NCBI RefSeq assembly: GCF_900107115.1
Contig: NZ_FNOS01000001.1
Coordinates: 496,001 to 560,000 of the forward strand
Direction: 5' to 3'
Length of the DNA: 64,000 nucleotides
Source: Salimicrobium album
GTDB lineage: Bacteria; Bacillota; Bacilli; Bacillales; Halobacillaceae
Part shown: piece by piece, positions 43,674 to 53,275 of the stretch
How positions within the stretch are numbered: position 1 is the stretch's first letter
Layout: each line of letters starts with the position of its first letter
The notes under the pieces: model-generated
Told to the model about the DNA's origin: nothing
Database searches by the model: none
What the model saw: only the letters and a program-made list of their open reading frames with translations
Program-made: the position numbers and the translations under genes

Positions 43674-44567
43674 TTATTTCAAAGAAAAAAACAGTCGGTA
43701 ATCTTTTAAAAAGGAAGTAACCTCTCCATTTCTCATAAGTCCATTAGCAAAAGCTGTAACCGCCGTCCGGTATAACAGCCAGGCTGAAACATGCTGCGTT
43801 TCCACTCCATAAGTCCGGCACATGCCGGCTACCAATTCTTCATGCGACACTTCTCCGTGCTTCCGTATCCATTCCTTCATATACTCAGTTAATTTTTCGT
43901 AATAATCCAGGTTGGTCCGCACTGTCTTTTTAAAATCCTGTTCAAATACGCCATGGCCCGGTACGGCTCCAAGCACTTTAAGATCCAATAATTTGTGAAG
44001 AGAGGCTTCGTGGAACGAGCTGTCAGTAATGTAAGGTATTTTATGTTTATGAATGTACTCAGGACCGAAATAGCTGTCAGCGGCGAATAATATGTTATCT
44101 ATTACCAGCCCGCCCTGGTTGTAACTGTGACCGGGAAACGTAATCATTCGTGCTTCCACTTCCCCGATTTGCACTGTTCCTTCTTCAACTACCCGGTCAA
44201 TTTTCACCGGAGGTCCTTCCAGAAATTTATTCCGCGTCTCAGGGAGAGGGTCATTACCGGAGGATAGATATAAAGGTTCAATTGCCGGATTCTCCATAAT
44301 TGCTGCTTCAAATTTCGGAGCGATAGTGATCACCCCGTACTTCTTCCGTAAAAATGCCGCTCCCCCGTAATGGTCCGCATGTGCATGAGTAAGAAAAAGG
44401 TGGGTAAGCGGGAACTCATTCTCTCTCAGGTATCGAACTGCTTTTTTTACAGTCGAGTCATCGATTCCCGCATCAATCAAAAGACCCGTATCGCCGCTTT
44501 GTACGTAGCCGATATTTACAACACCATCAAAATAATTGACATGTTCCGTCAGTTTCCTGAATTCCAT
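43674..44567 (-). CDS. Metallo-beta-lactamase-fold hydrolase
   Basis: A 297-residue MBL-fold protein with THAHADHYGG (zinc-binding HxHxDH), FPGHSYNQGG, FAADSYFGP and a final VPGHG. This is the general glyoxalase-II/lactamase superfamily; the precise substrate cannot be told. ATG with AAGGGGAG upstream. The C-terminal 70 residues form a helical extension of the kind seen in YflN/YqjP-type MBL proteins. Confidence 0.85.
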   Translation of the reverse strand: MEFRKLTEHVNYFDGVVNIGYVQSGDTGLLIDAGIDDSTVKKAVRYLRENEFPLTHLFLTHAHADHYGGAAFLRKKYGVITIAPKFEAAIMENPAIEPLYLSSGNDPLPETRNKFLEGPPVKIDRVVEEGTVQIGEVEARMITFPGHSYNQGGLVIDNILFAADSYFGPEYIHKHKIPYITDSSFHEASLHKLLDLKVLGAVPGHGVFEQDFKKTVRTNLDYYEKLTEYMKEWIRKHGEVSHEELVAGMCRTYGVETQHVSAWLLYRTAVTAFANGLMRNGEVTSFLKDYRLFFSLK

Positions 44568-44592
44568 ATATCTTCTCCCCTTTCCAGCTATA

Positions 44593-44898
44593 CTATACGG
44601 ATTCGCTGAAAAAGGAACCTTTTCCTGTTACCCGTGAGTAAATTTTTTCCTGAGTATGAAGAGGTAAAGATGAGTTTCTGCTATGAGTTTTATGAACCGT
44701 CGAAGGCGCGTATAGCAACCCGCTGATCTGTTGGTATTCCAGCCTGTCCTCTTCTCTCGTCTGCCTGCGTTCCTTCACTTTCTGATCAAGGACAATTTTC
44801 CAGGCTTTTTCTATTCCCCGCGGAGCTTGCTGTCGTTCCGTGATGCGCTGATGGTAATCCTGATACTGATAATGGTTAACAGGTAAGATATAGCCCAT
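44593..44898 (-). CDS. Conserved-looking hypothetical protein (101 residues)
   Basis: Starts MGYILPVNHYQYQDYHQRI, a tyrosine-rich opening I have the impression of seeing in other Bacillaceae small proteins, followed by a basic, Gln/Arg-rich region with no signal peptide, TM segment or known motif. ATG at 44898 is seven bases after GGAGG; the ATG three bases upstream is closer than ideal. Function unknown. It lies alone between two genes on the same strand. Confidence 0.7.
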   Translation of the reverse strand: MGYILPVNHYQYQDYHQRITERQQAPRGIEKAWKIVLDQKVKERRQTREEDRLEYQQISGLLYAPSTVHKTHSRNSSLPLHTQEKIYSRVTGKGSFFSESV

Positions 44899-44950
44899 CA
44901 TTCTCCCTCCTCTTTCTTATCTCTATACCCCCTTTTTTGATATAATACGC

Positions 44951-44989
44951 AAAAAACGAACCGGTACTGCGTACAGTAGCGATTCGTTT
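44951..44989 (-). terminator. Terminator of the RluA-family gene
   Basis: On the minus strand, AACGAA-CG...TACTG pairs with CAGTA...CG-TTCGTT, followed by TTTTTG. Confidence 0.82.
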
Positions 44990-44992
44990 ATG

Positions 44993-45706
44993 TTACATAT
45001 CCCGATTCGTGTATTCCGGCCAGACATTCCAGGGATACTGATCCGGTGGCATAGATTCGAATGTCATATCCTCTTTTTTCACAGGGTGAGAAAGTACGAG
45101 CCTGTGAGACCAGAGAGCAATCTGCTGACCCGGGTGATTGACTTTCCCTCCGTATTTCTGATCTCCATAGATCGGTGCTCCCTGGTGGGCGAGCTGGACT
45201 CTTATCTGATGGGGACGACCGGTATAAAGATCTATTTCCAGGAGACTCATCCCGGATTCTTCCTGCTTTACTTCATATTCAAGTTCCGCTTCTTTCCCGC
45301 GTCTATGATCCTTACCTACGACATAGACCTCATTCTTCTTCCGGTCTTTGACGAGGTAGTCTTTCAGCCGGGCCTTCGGTGAATCCATACTCCCTCTCGA
45401 GATCGCCAAATAATATTTCTCCATGGCATTTCTTCTGATCTGATCCGAGAGACGGGAGGCAGCTTTGGAAGTTTTCGCGAAGACCATCACTCCGCCTACC
45501 GGACGATCCAGGCGATGTACGAGCCCCAGATAAACGTTCCCGGGTTTATTGTATCTTTCTTTGATATCATTTTTTAGAATGCTCAGCAGATCTTCATCCC
45601 CGCTCGCATCTTCCTGCACCGGCACATTCATCGGTTTCTCCACGACAAGCAAGTGATTATCTTCATATAAAATAGGAATGTTAATACTTCCCTCTCCTTT
45701 CTTCAT
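44993..45706 (-). CDS. RluA-family pseudouridine synthase
   Basis: A 237-residue RluA-type enzyme without an S4 domain. The catalytic Asp is in LVHRLDRPVGGVMVF, and YTGRPHQIRVQLAHQG follows. RNA target (23S rRNA or tRNA position) not predictable. It overlaps the end of ydbT by four bases on the same strand, so it is the last gene of a ydbS-ydbT-rlu unit. Confidence 0.9.
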   Translation of the reverse strand: MKKGEGSINIPILYEDNHLLVVEKPMNVPVQEDASGDEDLLSILKNDIKERYNKPGNVYLGLVHRLDRPVGGVMVFAKTSKAASRLSDQIRRNAMEKYYLAISRGSMDSPKARLKDYLVKDRKKNEVYVVGKDHRRGKEAELEYEVKQEESGMSLLEIDLYTGRPHQIRVQLAHQGAPIYGDQKYGGKVNHPGQQIALWSHRLVLSHPVKKEDMTFESMPPDQYPWNVWPEYTNRDM

Positions 45707-47139
45707 TCAATTTTTTTATGGATCCCGGGCACTTTTGAAAAAGTTTCCGAAGCTTTCGCAACGTGCTCTTCCCATAAGGCCGGCACCACGAAGTGCCTGC
45801 CCTGGGCGTTATTCAGAATAGCTGCATCGATCGTCGCCAGTCCCTGTTTTCTGTAAAGCCACGTATCTTTTTTCTCGAACGCCTGGAGACGTGCACGTTT
45901 TAACGTCACAGTTTCTCTGCTGACTTTCCGATACTGAAGGTTTAAATAAGTTTCATCAAATGAGATACCTGAGGTCCGCCAGCGGATCACTCCCCACCCC
46001 GGGAATAACACAAGGGCTGCGACGGGGAGGAGCACCCATGCGGGTACTGTCAATGAAACGACGATAACTGACGTTAACGACACGAGTAGACTTCCCCATA
46101 TATAATAGGGAAGACTCCTTAGCGGTGGTCTTTTCATCCCAGGTTTGTCCCGATAGTACTCCGGAAGGTATTTATTAAGGAAATCGGGCACGTCGTTCTT
46201 TTTTAATAACGGAAGCAGGTAAACCGTACTCCCCTCCATTTTTCCCCCATTCACGCCTCCGGCTACCTCTACATACACATAACAAAGACCGAGCAGTTGT
46301 CTGATGATATTCTCTTTTACGATAACTGCCTGAATTCTGTTAACAGGAATCGTGCGCTGCCGCTTCTCGATAAGTCCGTATCTCATGTACAGTTCCGTTT
46401 CATATCTTGTAATCGTGAAATTCGCATACTTGACCATCGTCCAGAGAATACCCGCTCCCCATACGATGAGGACCGATATAAGAACAAGGAAGATAAGAAA
46501 CTGTACAGCTAATGAAAACAGCCATCTGGTGGCATCTTCATACATCTGTTCCGGAATAATCTGATTGGCCTGGGAAAACAGAAGCCAAAGCAGACCAAAA
46601 ATAATTATCGCATTATCGGAAGTTGCTCCGGTAAGCGCCAGTCTGGAATAGCTCATCACTTCTTCCGGATATACTTTTTCATAATCTTCTTCTGTTCTTT
46701 CCCCTTTATGTTTCAGATTTCCCGAAACCCGCTCCCCTTCTTCAAACGTGACCGCAGCAAGGGAAGCATCTACGTTCTCGTCGCTTCCAGCGGTTTCGAT
46801 CTGCACTTTCGTCAAACCGAAAATCCGGTGCAGAAGGGTTTGAGTAAGATCTATCGACTGTATTCTGTGTTTGGAAATACGGCGTTCCCTGCGTACAAAG
46901 ATCCCCTGCTTAATCTGTAATTCTTCTCCTGTAACCACATAAGAGAACCTGAACCATTTCACAATAGAGAAAACAAGCAGAATTACAAGCAGTAACCCGA
47001 CACCTGCGAATTCGTACCACGAAGCACCGCTGTTGAAAATGATAAAAAGGACAGGCAGAAAACCGAGCGCTGCGTCTTTCAGAGAACGGAAGAACTGAAA
47101 AACGATGGAGGCAGGATGGAGACGTTTTTCATACATCAT
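45703..47139 (-). CDS. ydbT: PH-domain membrane protein (YdbT-like)
   Basis: A 478-residue protein made of several bPH2 (DUF304) modules between TM hairpins. RISKHRIQSIDLTQTLLHRIFGL and RTIPVNRIQAVIVKENIIRQLLG are the repeated bPH2 signatures. Start set at ATG 47139 after GGGTGG; an adjacent ATG at 47136 is equally possible. It overlaps ydbS by 11 bp. B. subtilis ydbS-ydbT have been linked to resistance to a bacteriocin, which is from memory. Confidence 0.85.
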   Translation of the reverse strand: MMYEKRLHPASIVFQFFRSLKDAALGFLPVLFIIFNSGASWYEFAGVGLLLVILLVFSIVKWFRFSYVVTGEELQIKQGIFVRRERRISKHRIQSIDLTQTLLHRIFGLTKVQIETAGSDENVDASLAAVTFEEGERVSGNLKHKGERTEEDYEKVYPEEVMSYSRLALTGATSDNAIIIFGLLWLLFSQANQIIPEQMYEDATRWLFSLAVQFLIFLVLISVLIVWGAGILWTMVKYANFTITRYETELYMRYGLIEKRQRTIPVNRIQAVIVKENIIRQLLGLCYVYVEVAGGVNGGKMEGSTVYLLPLLKKNDVPDFLNKYLPEYYRDKPGMKRPPLRSLPYYIWGSLLVSLTSVIVVSLTVPAWVLLPVAALVLFPGWGVIRWRTSGISFDETYLNLQYRKVSRETVTLKRARLQAFEKKDTWLYRKQGLATIDAAILNNAQGRHFVVPALWEEHVAKASETFSKVPGIHKKIE

Positions 47140-47608
47140 TTTCTTCCACCCTCGCAAGTTCCGAAATTCTGTCCCGCAACCCGGAAGCTTCCTCCTCGGT
47201 CAGCGCCGGTATTTCGTGAGTCGTCGCTGCAGTCGATATCGTCACCGTAGCAAGAGAGAATTTCTTCAGGATCGGTCCCTGTTTCGTATCTACGTGCTGA
47301 ACACGAAGCATAGGAACTAGCGTTCTTCTCCTGATAATGATGCCATGCTGAATATAAACTTCCTGCTCAAAAACTTCATATCTCCAGCGCCGCCATCTTA
47401 GCCTGGGAATAAGAAATACAGAAAAAATTATGTCAATTATCAGCAGGGAGACTGCTATAGCGATGACCCACCAGGGCCATGATATGTATACAAAAGCTGC
47501 TATCGAACCGGCGAGAAGAGCAACGGGGATGATAAGATACAACACAGCCGTTAACCTCCAGGCACTGACAGCCGTTTCTTCAATGAGATTTGCGGGAGTC
47601 TGACGCAT
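47129..47608 (-). CDS. ydbS: PH-domain membrane protein (YdbS-like)
   Basis: A 159-residue partner of YdbT: two TM segments (about 25-70) and one bPH2 domain (RRRTLVPMLRVQHVDTKQGPILKKF). ATG at 47608 has AAAGGAGGG upstream; a longer frame to 47773 runs back into the fabI terminator. First gene of the unit, translationally coupled to ydbT. Confidence 0.88.
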   Translation of the reverse strand: MRQTPANLIEETAVSAWRLTAVLYLIIPVALLAGSIAAFVYISWPWWVIAIAVSLLIIDIIFSVFLIPRLRWRRWRYEVFEQEVYIQHGIIIRRRTLVPMLRVQHVDTKQGPILKKFSLATVTISTAATTHEIPALTEEEASGLRDRISELARVEENDV

Positions 47609-47694
47609 GCCCTCCCTCCTTTCCCCTTTATTATAACGAAACCATTGCTTAATTGCGAAGTCTTCCTTAATAGCTTCCTGATGTCCGGAAACTA

Positions 47695-47727
47695 AAAAAG
47701 ATGCCCCTCCGGTTTTGAGAGAGGCAT
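47695..47727 (-). terminator. Terminator of fabI
   Basis: On the minus strand, GATGCC-CTC pairs with GAG-GGCATC, followed by TTTTTT. Confidence 0.8.
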
Positions 47728-47741
47728 CGCTATCTGTACAC

Positions 47742-48518
47742 TTAAAAACCGATAATATTGAACCCTGAATCAACGTGGATAATTTCTCCTGTTACGCCGC
47801 GGGAAAGGTCACTAAGAAGATAATAAGCAGTATCTCCTACCTCTTCCTGCGTAACCGGACGACGAAGCGGCGCTCTTTCTTCTATTTCGGCAAGAATCGA
47901 ATTGAAGTCTCCCACGCCTTTTGCACTGAGGGTACGGAGCGGTCCGGCCGAAATAGCATTTACACGGATATTGTCTTTACCAAGGTTGCTGGCAAGGTAC
48001 CGCATATTAGCATCCAGACTCGCTTTTGCTACCCCCATCACGTTATAGTTCTGGACGACTTTCTCTCCACCGAGATAAGTCATAGTCAAAATGCTGCCGC
48101 CGTCTTTCATAAGTGGTTTGGCTGCACGGGCAACTGCCGTGAGTGAATAGGAACTTATATTCTGAGCTGTAAGAAATCCGTCCCGGCTCGTGTTCAGGAA
48201 TTCTCCCTTAAGTTCTTCACGGTTCGCAAAAGCAATGCAGTGCGCTAGACCGTGTATGGTCCCCACGTCATTCTGGATCGATTCGAAAGTCTGAATGATC
48301 GATTCGTCATCCGTCACGTCACACTCGTAGAATAAAGGCTCCTGTCCCTCAAGTGACTCGGCGAGTTCACGGACCGACTTACCGAAACGTTCTCCTACGT
48401 AAGTGAAAATAAGTCTTGCTCCCGCTTCGTGAAGAGAACGGGCAATTCCCCACGCTATACTTCTCTTATTGGCCACACCCATTACAACATATGTACGGCC
48501 TTCTAATGAAAAATTCAT
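47742..48518 (-). CDS. fabI: Enoyl-[acyl-carrier-protein] reductase (NADH)
   Basis: A 258-residue SDR-fold enzyme completing each cycle of fatty-acid elongation. VMGVANKRSIAWGIA is the cofactor loop, and NYNVMGVAKAS gives the Y-x6-K catalytic pair of FabI. The triclosan/isoniazid-family target. ATG at 48518 with AAGGAGGGG upstream; the TTG just before it is rejected. A FapR-like box overlaps its promoter, fitting control with the rest of fatty-acid synthesis. Confidence 0.96.
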   Translation of the reverse strand: MNFSLEGRTYVVMGVANKRSIAWGIARSLHEAGARLIFTYVGERFGKSVRELAESLEGQEPLFYECDVTDDESIIQTFESIQNDVGTIHGLAHCIAFANREELKGEFLNTSRDGFLTAQNISSYSLTAVARAAKPLMKDGGSILTMTYLGGEKVVQNYNVMGVAKASLDANMRYLASNLGKDNIRVNAISAGPLRTLSAKGVGDFNSILAEIEERAPLRRPVTQEEVGDTAYYLLSDLSRGVTGEIIHVDSGFNIIGF

Positions 48519-48549
48519 CAAAACCCCTCCTTGAGGTTAGTATTTGTTG

Positions 48550-48566
48550 TTAGTACCTGCTCCTAT
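48550..48566 (-). promoter_or_regulatory. FapR-like operator at fabI
   Basis: TTAGTACCTGCTCCTAT (plus strand) matches 14 of 17 positions of the Bacillus FapR palindrome TTAGTACCTGRTACTAA. It lies just downstream of a TATAAT (minus strand, about 48571-48576), where a repressor would cover the transcription start. Confidence 0.65.
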
Positions 48567-48593
48567 TTTATTATACCTTTATCAAAAATACAA

Positions 48594-49958
48594 TTATACC
48601 AGCAAATTCATGAATGCAGAAGCCATACCGAAATAAATCAGTATGGAAATCAAATCGTTTATCGTTGTTATGAAAGGACCGGAAGCTACTGCCGGATCGA
48701 TATTAAGTCGATCCATAATCAGCGGAACGAAGGCTCCTGCAATAGTCGCTACGATTAAAGCGGACATGATCGATATACCTACGAGCAGACCGAGGAAAAA
48801 GTTTCCCTGCCACACATACACTACTAAGGTAATGATAACACCACAGACGACTCCTGTTATGAGACCGGTGGAAGCTTCTCTTAACATCATCCGCATTTTC
48901 CCCTGCTTCCTGATCTCTCCCGTCGCTATTCCGCGTATAGCGACCGCCAGCGCCTGAGTACCCGTATTTCCTGCCATACCGGCGATAAGAGGGATGAAAA
49001 TAGCCAGGATAGCTACCTGATTCAGCTGAGCTTCGAACTGACTGATCAGACTTGCCGTGAGACTGCCGAGAAACAGCAGAATAATAAGCCACGGGAGTCT
49101 CTTTTTTGCAGAAGTGAACGCATTATCGTTAGGGCCATCCACATCGGATATACCGGCCAGCTTGGAGTAATCATCACTTGCTTCTTCATCCATTACATCC
49201 ATAATGTCATCCACCGTGATGATTCCGAGCAGATGGTCCTGGAAGTCGACAACGGGGAGCGCAAGAAAATCATAATCTCTCATCATCTGAGCAATCTCTT
49301 CCTGATCTTTAGCCACTGAGACACTTACTACCCGGTCGCTCATCGCCTCTTCGATAGTCCAGCCCGGTTCAGAAATGATCAGATCCCGGAGAGAAATTAC
49401 GCCGGCCAGTTTTTTGTCATCGTCCACTACGTACGTATAGTAAATCGTCTCGGCGTCCGGTGCTTCCGTACGCAAATGCTCCATTGCCTCTCTTACTTTC
49501 ATGGAGGCTTTCAAGGAAACGTACTCTGTCGTCATAATAGAACCGGCGGTCTTCTCTTCGTAATGAAGCAGATCCTTGATTTCCTGTGCGTCTTCTTTGT
49601 TCATTATCGTCAGAAAACTGGCGACCTTATCTTTTTCCAGCTGATTCAGAATGTCCACGGCGTCGTCCGAGGACATCTCGGCGAAAACTTCGGAGGCGAA
49701 CCTTGGATCCATTTCAGAAAAGTATGGTTCCGACTCCTCGTGTTCTACGTGCTCCATTACATCCGCCATTTCTTTTGGTGACACATATGTATAAATAACC
49801 TGGCGGAGCTCTTCTTCCAGTTCTTCGAAAACTTTTGCCTGATCATAAGGGTGCAGCTCCAGAAATTCGGCCCGAAACTGGTCGATTTTCCCTTCACTCA
49901 GCGAATCTTCCACCTCGTTCCAGGCATATTGGCGTTCCTCTTCATCCAAATGTTCCAT
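48594..49958 (-). CDS. mgtE: Magnesium transporter MgtE
   Basis: A 454-residue Mg2+ channel: N domain (about 20-125), two CBS domains (about 130-250), plug helix and five TM segments (about 285-454). Pore-region motifs PLIAGMAGNTGTQALAV and GPFITTINDL are present. ATG with AAAGGGGG upstream. Inserted between fabI and prpE. No M-box riboswitch was seen in the 129-bp upstream gap. Confidence 0.95.
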   Translation of the reverse strand: MEHLDEEERQYAWNEVEDSLSEGKIDQFRAEFLELHPYDQAKVFEELEEELRQVIYTYVSPKEMADVMEHVEHEESEPYFSEMDPRFASEVFAEMSSDDAVDILNQLEKDKVASFLTIMNKEDAQEIKDLLHYEEKTAGSIMTTEYVSLKASMKVREAMEHLRTEAPDAETIYYTYVVDDDKKLAGVISLRDLIISEPGWTIEEAMSDRVVSVSVAKDQEEIAQMMRDYDFLALPVVDFQDHLLGIITVDDIMDVMDEEASDDYSKLAGISDVDGPNDNAFTSAKKRLPWLIILLFLGSLTASLISQFEAQLNQVAILAIFIPLIAGMAGNTGTQALAVAIRGIATGEIRKQGKMRMMLREASTGLITGVVCGVIITLVVYVWQGNFFLGLLVGISIMSALIVATIAGAFVPLIMDRLNIDPAVASGPFITTINDLISILIYFGMASAFMNLLV

Positions 49959-50087
49959 TTTATCCCGCCCCCTTTGTTATAATATAGTAAGTGTAAGCGA
50001 CAGCTGTCATTCAGAAGGCTTACTGAAACGCTCATAATTTTTTACATAAAAGGCATGTTCGATTTTCAATGACAAGGAGTATGTTCT

Positions 50088-50828
50088 ATGGCTTACGACA
50101 TCATCGGTGACGTGCACGGCTGCCTCGAAGAATTAAAACAATTGTTCACAGAGCTCGGGTACAGTTATGAAAACGGGGTGCCCGTCCACCCCGAAGGAAG
50201 AATCCCCCTGTTTATCGGAGATATTACAGACCGGGGTCCACATTCCCTTAAAACGATCGAATTCGTTTGGGATATAGTGATCGAAGCTCGACAAGGACTG
50301 TATATCCCGGGCAATCACTGTGATAAACTGTATCGTTTCTTTCTGGGAAATGATGTTCAGGTGAAACACGGTCTCGAAACAACTGTGGAGGAATACCGGA
50401 GTCTGTCGAATCGGCAGCAGAAAACGGTCCGGACTCGATTTATGCAGCTGTTCGAGGAAGCACCGGTTTATTTGGATCTGCCCGAAATAAATACTGTAGC
50501 AGCTCATGCCGGCATCCGGGCTCAGGATATCGGTGATTTAAATAAACGGATACGCGCTTTCGTTCTTTACGGGCCCGTCACCGGTAATAAACTACGGGAC
50601 GGAAGGCCGGAGCGCGTGGACTGGGCGCTGAATTACAGCGGTTCGAGACGTGTCGTTTATGGACATACGCCTGTCCTGGAACCCCGTTTCATTAACAATA
50701 CCGTCAATATAGACACCGGATGTGTCTTCGGTAATAAACTGACAGCTCTGCGCCTCCCGGAAGAAGAAATTGTCCAGGTCCCTTCCCTGCTGACTTTTCA
50801 GCCCGATAACTTCCGTGCTTTCGGGTAA
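50088..50828 (+). CDS. prpE: Bis(5'-nucleosyl)-tetraphosphatase/phosphoprotein phosphatase PrpE
   Basis: A 246-residue calcineurin-fold metallophosphatase: GDVHGC, GDITDRGPHS, GNHCDKL, VAAHAGIR and YGHTPV in order. The GNHC form in place of GNHD is, from memory, normal for PrpE. It hydrolyses Ap4A in B. subtilis. AAGGAGTATGTTCT precedes ATG. Convergent with the next gene, overlapping its 3' end by 31 bp. The neighbourhood matches B. subtilis. Confidence 0.92.
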   Translation: MAYDIIGDVHGCLEELKQLFTELGYSYENGVPVHPEGRIPLFIGDITDRGPHSLKTIEFVWDIVIEARQGLYIPGNHCDKLYRFFLGNDVQVKHGLETTVEEYRSLSNRQQKTVRTRFMQLFEEAPVYLDLPEINTVAAHAGIRAQDIGDLNKRIRAFVLYGPVTGNKLRDGRPERVDWALNYSGSRRVVYGHTPVLEPRFINNTVNIDTGCVFGNKLTALRLPEEEIVQVPSLLTFQPDNFRAFG

Positions 50829-51667
50829 AAAGAAGGCGCAGAGCGGAAACTCATCTTTTCTTTTGTCCAGGGGTGGATGAATTGTAAAAAACTTGCGTGC
50901 AGAGCCTGCCCTTCGGACCATGCTGACGGACCTGCCCCGTAGAGCGTGTCACCGGTCAAAGGGTGACCGATACTTGCCATGTGCACCCTTATCTGATGCG
51001 TTCTTCCGGTTTCAAGACCCACGCTGACGAGGGTTTTGTCTCCCATTTCTTCCAGCACTTCATAACGGGTGACAGCTGATTTACCTTCAGCGGAAATTTC
51101 TCTTTTTATAATCGAATCTTGCGCCCGGGCGATCGGCGAGGTGATCCTGCCTTGTTTCCTTTCCATCATTCCTTCAACAAGGGCAGTGTACCCTTTTCTC
51201 AGTCCCGCCTCTTCTTTATAAAATAGCGAGTGACTGTAGGGATGTTTCGCTATCAGCAGCAGTCCTCCTGTATCTCTGTCGAGCCTGTTAACCAAATGGA
51301 CGGTCTGCTTCCAGTTCTGCAGTGTGTAATGATGAAGCACAGCCTGGACGACCGTACCATGAGGATGCTGGCAGGAAGGCGTGGTCACCATACCGACCGG
51401 CTTGTCGATAAGCAGTACATCCTCATCCTCGTAAACTACAGTCAGCGGAGTAGCTTCCGGTTCGGCGGGTAAAGTATGCACCGCAGGGAATTCTACAGTC
51501 AGCACATCCCCCGGTGAGAGTTTATCGTAATGACTGACCACAGCTCCATTCCGGAAGAATCCTCCGTTTTTCTTAAGATCTTTGACCATTCGGCGTGACA
51601 TCCCTGCTTCGTCACGAAGGAAATCCTGCACTTTCTTTTCCACAACAACTGAGAAAGCCTTTTTCAT
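50798..51667 (-). CDS. yjbO: RluD-family pseudouridine synthase (YjbO-like)
   Basis: A 289-residue enzyme with an S4-like N-terminal RNA-binding region (about 12-60, MSRRMVKDLKKNGGFFRNG) and the catalytic domain with LVNRLDRDTGGLLLIAKH and GRTHQIRVHMASIGHPL. RNA target unproved. Starts immediately after nadK in the same orientation (three bases apart), so it is likely co-transcribed with relQ and nadK. Confidence 0.92.
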   Translation of the reverse strand: MKKAFSVVVEKKVQDFLRDEAGMSRRMVKDLKKNGGFFRNGAVVSHYDKLSPGDVLTVEFPAVHTLPAEPEATPLTVVYEDEDVLLIDKPVGMVTTPSCQHPHGTVVQAVLHHYTLQNWKQTVHLVNRLDRDTGGLLLIAKHPYSHSLFYKEEAGLRKGYTALVEGMMERKQGRITSPIARAQDSIIKREISAEGKSAVTRYEVLEEMGDKTLVSVGLETGRTHQIRVHMASIGHPLTGDTLYGAGPSAWSEGQALHASFLQFIHPWTKEKMSFRSAPSFYPKARKLSG

Positions 51668-51670
51668 CCG

Positions 51671-52483
51671 TTACTCCCCATCGTTGTACTGATCGGAAAT
51701 GAAGGAGTCGTGCACTCTGCGCCAGAAAGGGAAAGGACGGAATCTTGCAAATCTCACTTTCTCTTTAGCCACTCTGCACTGAATAGACTCGACGTTACTG
51801 TAAGTTCTTGTTAAATGGTCGATAGTAAAAAGAAAGCTTTTCTCATTAAGTGGACGGAACACACAAGTGTGATGAGCAGGTAATACAAGTGGAGACCCTA
51901 CCGTACGGAACACCCTGTTGTTGATCGACGCCATTTCGGTCACCTGAATCGCTTCCAGGGAGGGGTGCAGAATCGCGCCCCCAAGTGCTTTGTTGTAGGC
52001 GGTACTGCCTGAAGGGGTAGAAATGCACAGCCCGTCTCCACGGAAGGTTTCGAAATGATCCCCTTTAATATCGATATCAACTACGACAGAACCCTCAGAC
52101 GTTTTAATCGCACACTCATTGAGAGCGAGATGACGTTCTTCTTCCTCGTGCTCCTTCTGTTTAATCATCACTTCCAGGAGCGGATACTCGACTACCTGGA
52201 AAGGAGTGCGGGCGATTTCAATAATCAGTTTCTCTACTTCTTCAGGCATCCAGTCGGCGTAAAAGCCAAGGTGGCCGGTATGAATACCGATGAAGGCCGT
52301 ATCATCCAGCCTGTGTAAATACGTATGGAACGCCTCAAGCAGCGTTCCGTCCCCGCCTACCGAAATAACAAGTTCCGGGGTGTCCTCATCGTATTCCAGC
52401 TTGAATTCGGCTAGGTAATTTTTAATCTTCGTCCGAAGCTCATTCGATTTGCGGTCCCCTTTGGATAAAATAGCGAATTTCAT
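51671..52483 (-). CDS. nadK: NAD kinase
   Basis: A 270-residue ATP-NAD kinase: [25 protein letters not shown] and [16 protein letters not shown]. Start chosen at ATG 52483, six bases after GGTGG; long upstream extension rejected because it would overlap relQ out of frame with a basic nonsense-like sequence. Middle gene of relQ-nadK-yjbO. Confidence 0.95.
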   Translation of the reverse strand: MKFAILSKGDRKSNELRTKIKNYLAEFKLEYDEDTPELVISVGGDGTLLEAFHTYLHRLDDTAFIGIHTGHLGFYADWMPEEVEKLIIEIARTPFQVVEYPLLEVMIKQKEHEEEERHLALNECAIKTSEGSVVVDIDIKGDHFETFRGDGLCISTPSGSTAYNKALGGAILHPSLEAIQVTEMASINNRVFRTVGSPLVLPAHHTCVFRPLNEKSFLFTIDHLTRTYSNVESIQCRVAKEKVRFARFRPFPFWRRVHDSFISDQYNDGE

Positions 52484-52499
52484 CATTTTCCCACCTTTC

Positions 52500-53138
52500 T
52501 TATTCCCGGGAGTTTTTCTTTTTATACTCCTCCTTCTTGCGAAATTCTTTCCGCGCCTCATACACTTCGTCTTTGATCTTGGACATCTCTTCATCGAGAC
52601 GGAAAGCAGCTTCCCCTGCACTTCTTAAACGTGCCTTTATTTCCGGAGGAATCTGCCCCGAATATTTGTAATTCAACGTATGTTCATTCGTTGCCCAAAA
52701 GTTCATAGCAAGCGTACGGATCTGAATTTCTGCAAGTACCTTCTTCTGACCGTGTATCGTCTCTACCGGGTATAAAATAACGACATGATAGGAGCGATAG
52801 CCGCTGTCTTTCTGACTGGTGACGTAGTCTTTTTCTTCCACAATAGACAGATCGCTGCGCTGACGCAGCATTGCGGCTATGACATAAATGTCACTTACAA
52901 ACTGACAGACTACGCGGACACCGGCTATGTCCTGCATTTCCTCTTCTATGTTTTCAGGGTTGATCGCTTTCTTTTTTGCTTTTTCAATAATGCTGTTCTT
53001 TGGTTTTACCCTTCCAGTAACGAATTCAATCGGAGATTCTTCCCCCTCGAAATCATACTGCTGCCGCATCCCTTTAAGCTTCACTTTCAGTTCCTCGACT
53101 ACCTGGGCGTAAGGTGCAAAAAAGGCTTCCCAATTCAT
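52500..53138 (-). CDS. relQ: Small alarmone synthetase (RelQ/YjbM)
   Basis: A 212-residue single-domain (p)ppGpp synthetase without hydrolase or TGS domains. [26 protein letters not shown] and [17 protein letters not shown] are the synthetase motifs, the last carrying the catalytic Glu and Asn. ATG at 53138 has AAGGTGG eight bases upstream; MSDK at 53162 lacks a site. First gene of the relQ-nadK-yjbO unit, as in B. subtilis. Confidence 0.95.
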   Translation of the reverse strand: MNWEAFFAPYAQVVEELKVKLKGMRQQYDFEGEESPIEFVTGRVKPKNSIIEKAKKKAINPENIEEEMQDIAGVRVVCQFVSDIYVIAAMLRQRSDLSIVEEKDYVTSQKDSGYRSYHVVILYPVETIHGQKKVLAEIQIRTLAMNFWATNEHTLNYKYSGQIPPEIKARLRSAGEAAFRLDEEMSKIKDEVYEARKEFRKKEEYKKKNSRE

Positions 53139-53275
53139 ACTGCGCACCACCTTATCACTCATTTATAATAGTTATGAAGTGATTTTTTGTTCAAAACCAT
53201 TGTATCATAATACCATAACCAGCAGACTGCATACATCAGCCGAATCATATTTTTTTACTGAAGGAGTGTGAAGTA

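Noticed and set aside
49959-50087. Mg2+ (M-box) riboswitch before mgtE
   Set aside because: The gap is only 129 bp and shared with the prpE promoter; none of the M-box core motifs is present.
50330-50345. GNHC in place of GNHD in PrpE, as a possible inactivating change
   Set aside because: This form is, to my knowledge, normal in PrpE proteins, so not evidence of loss of function.
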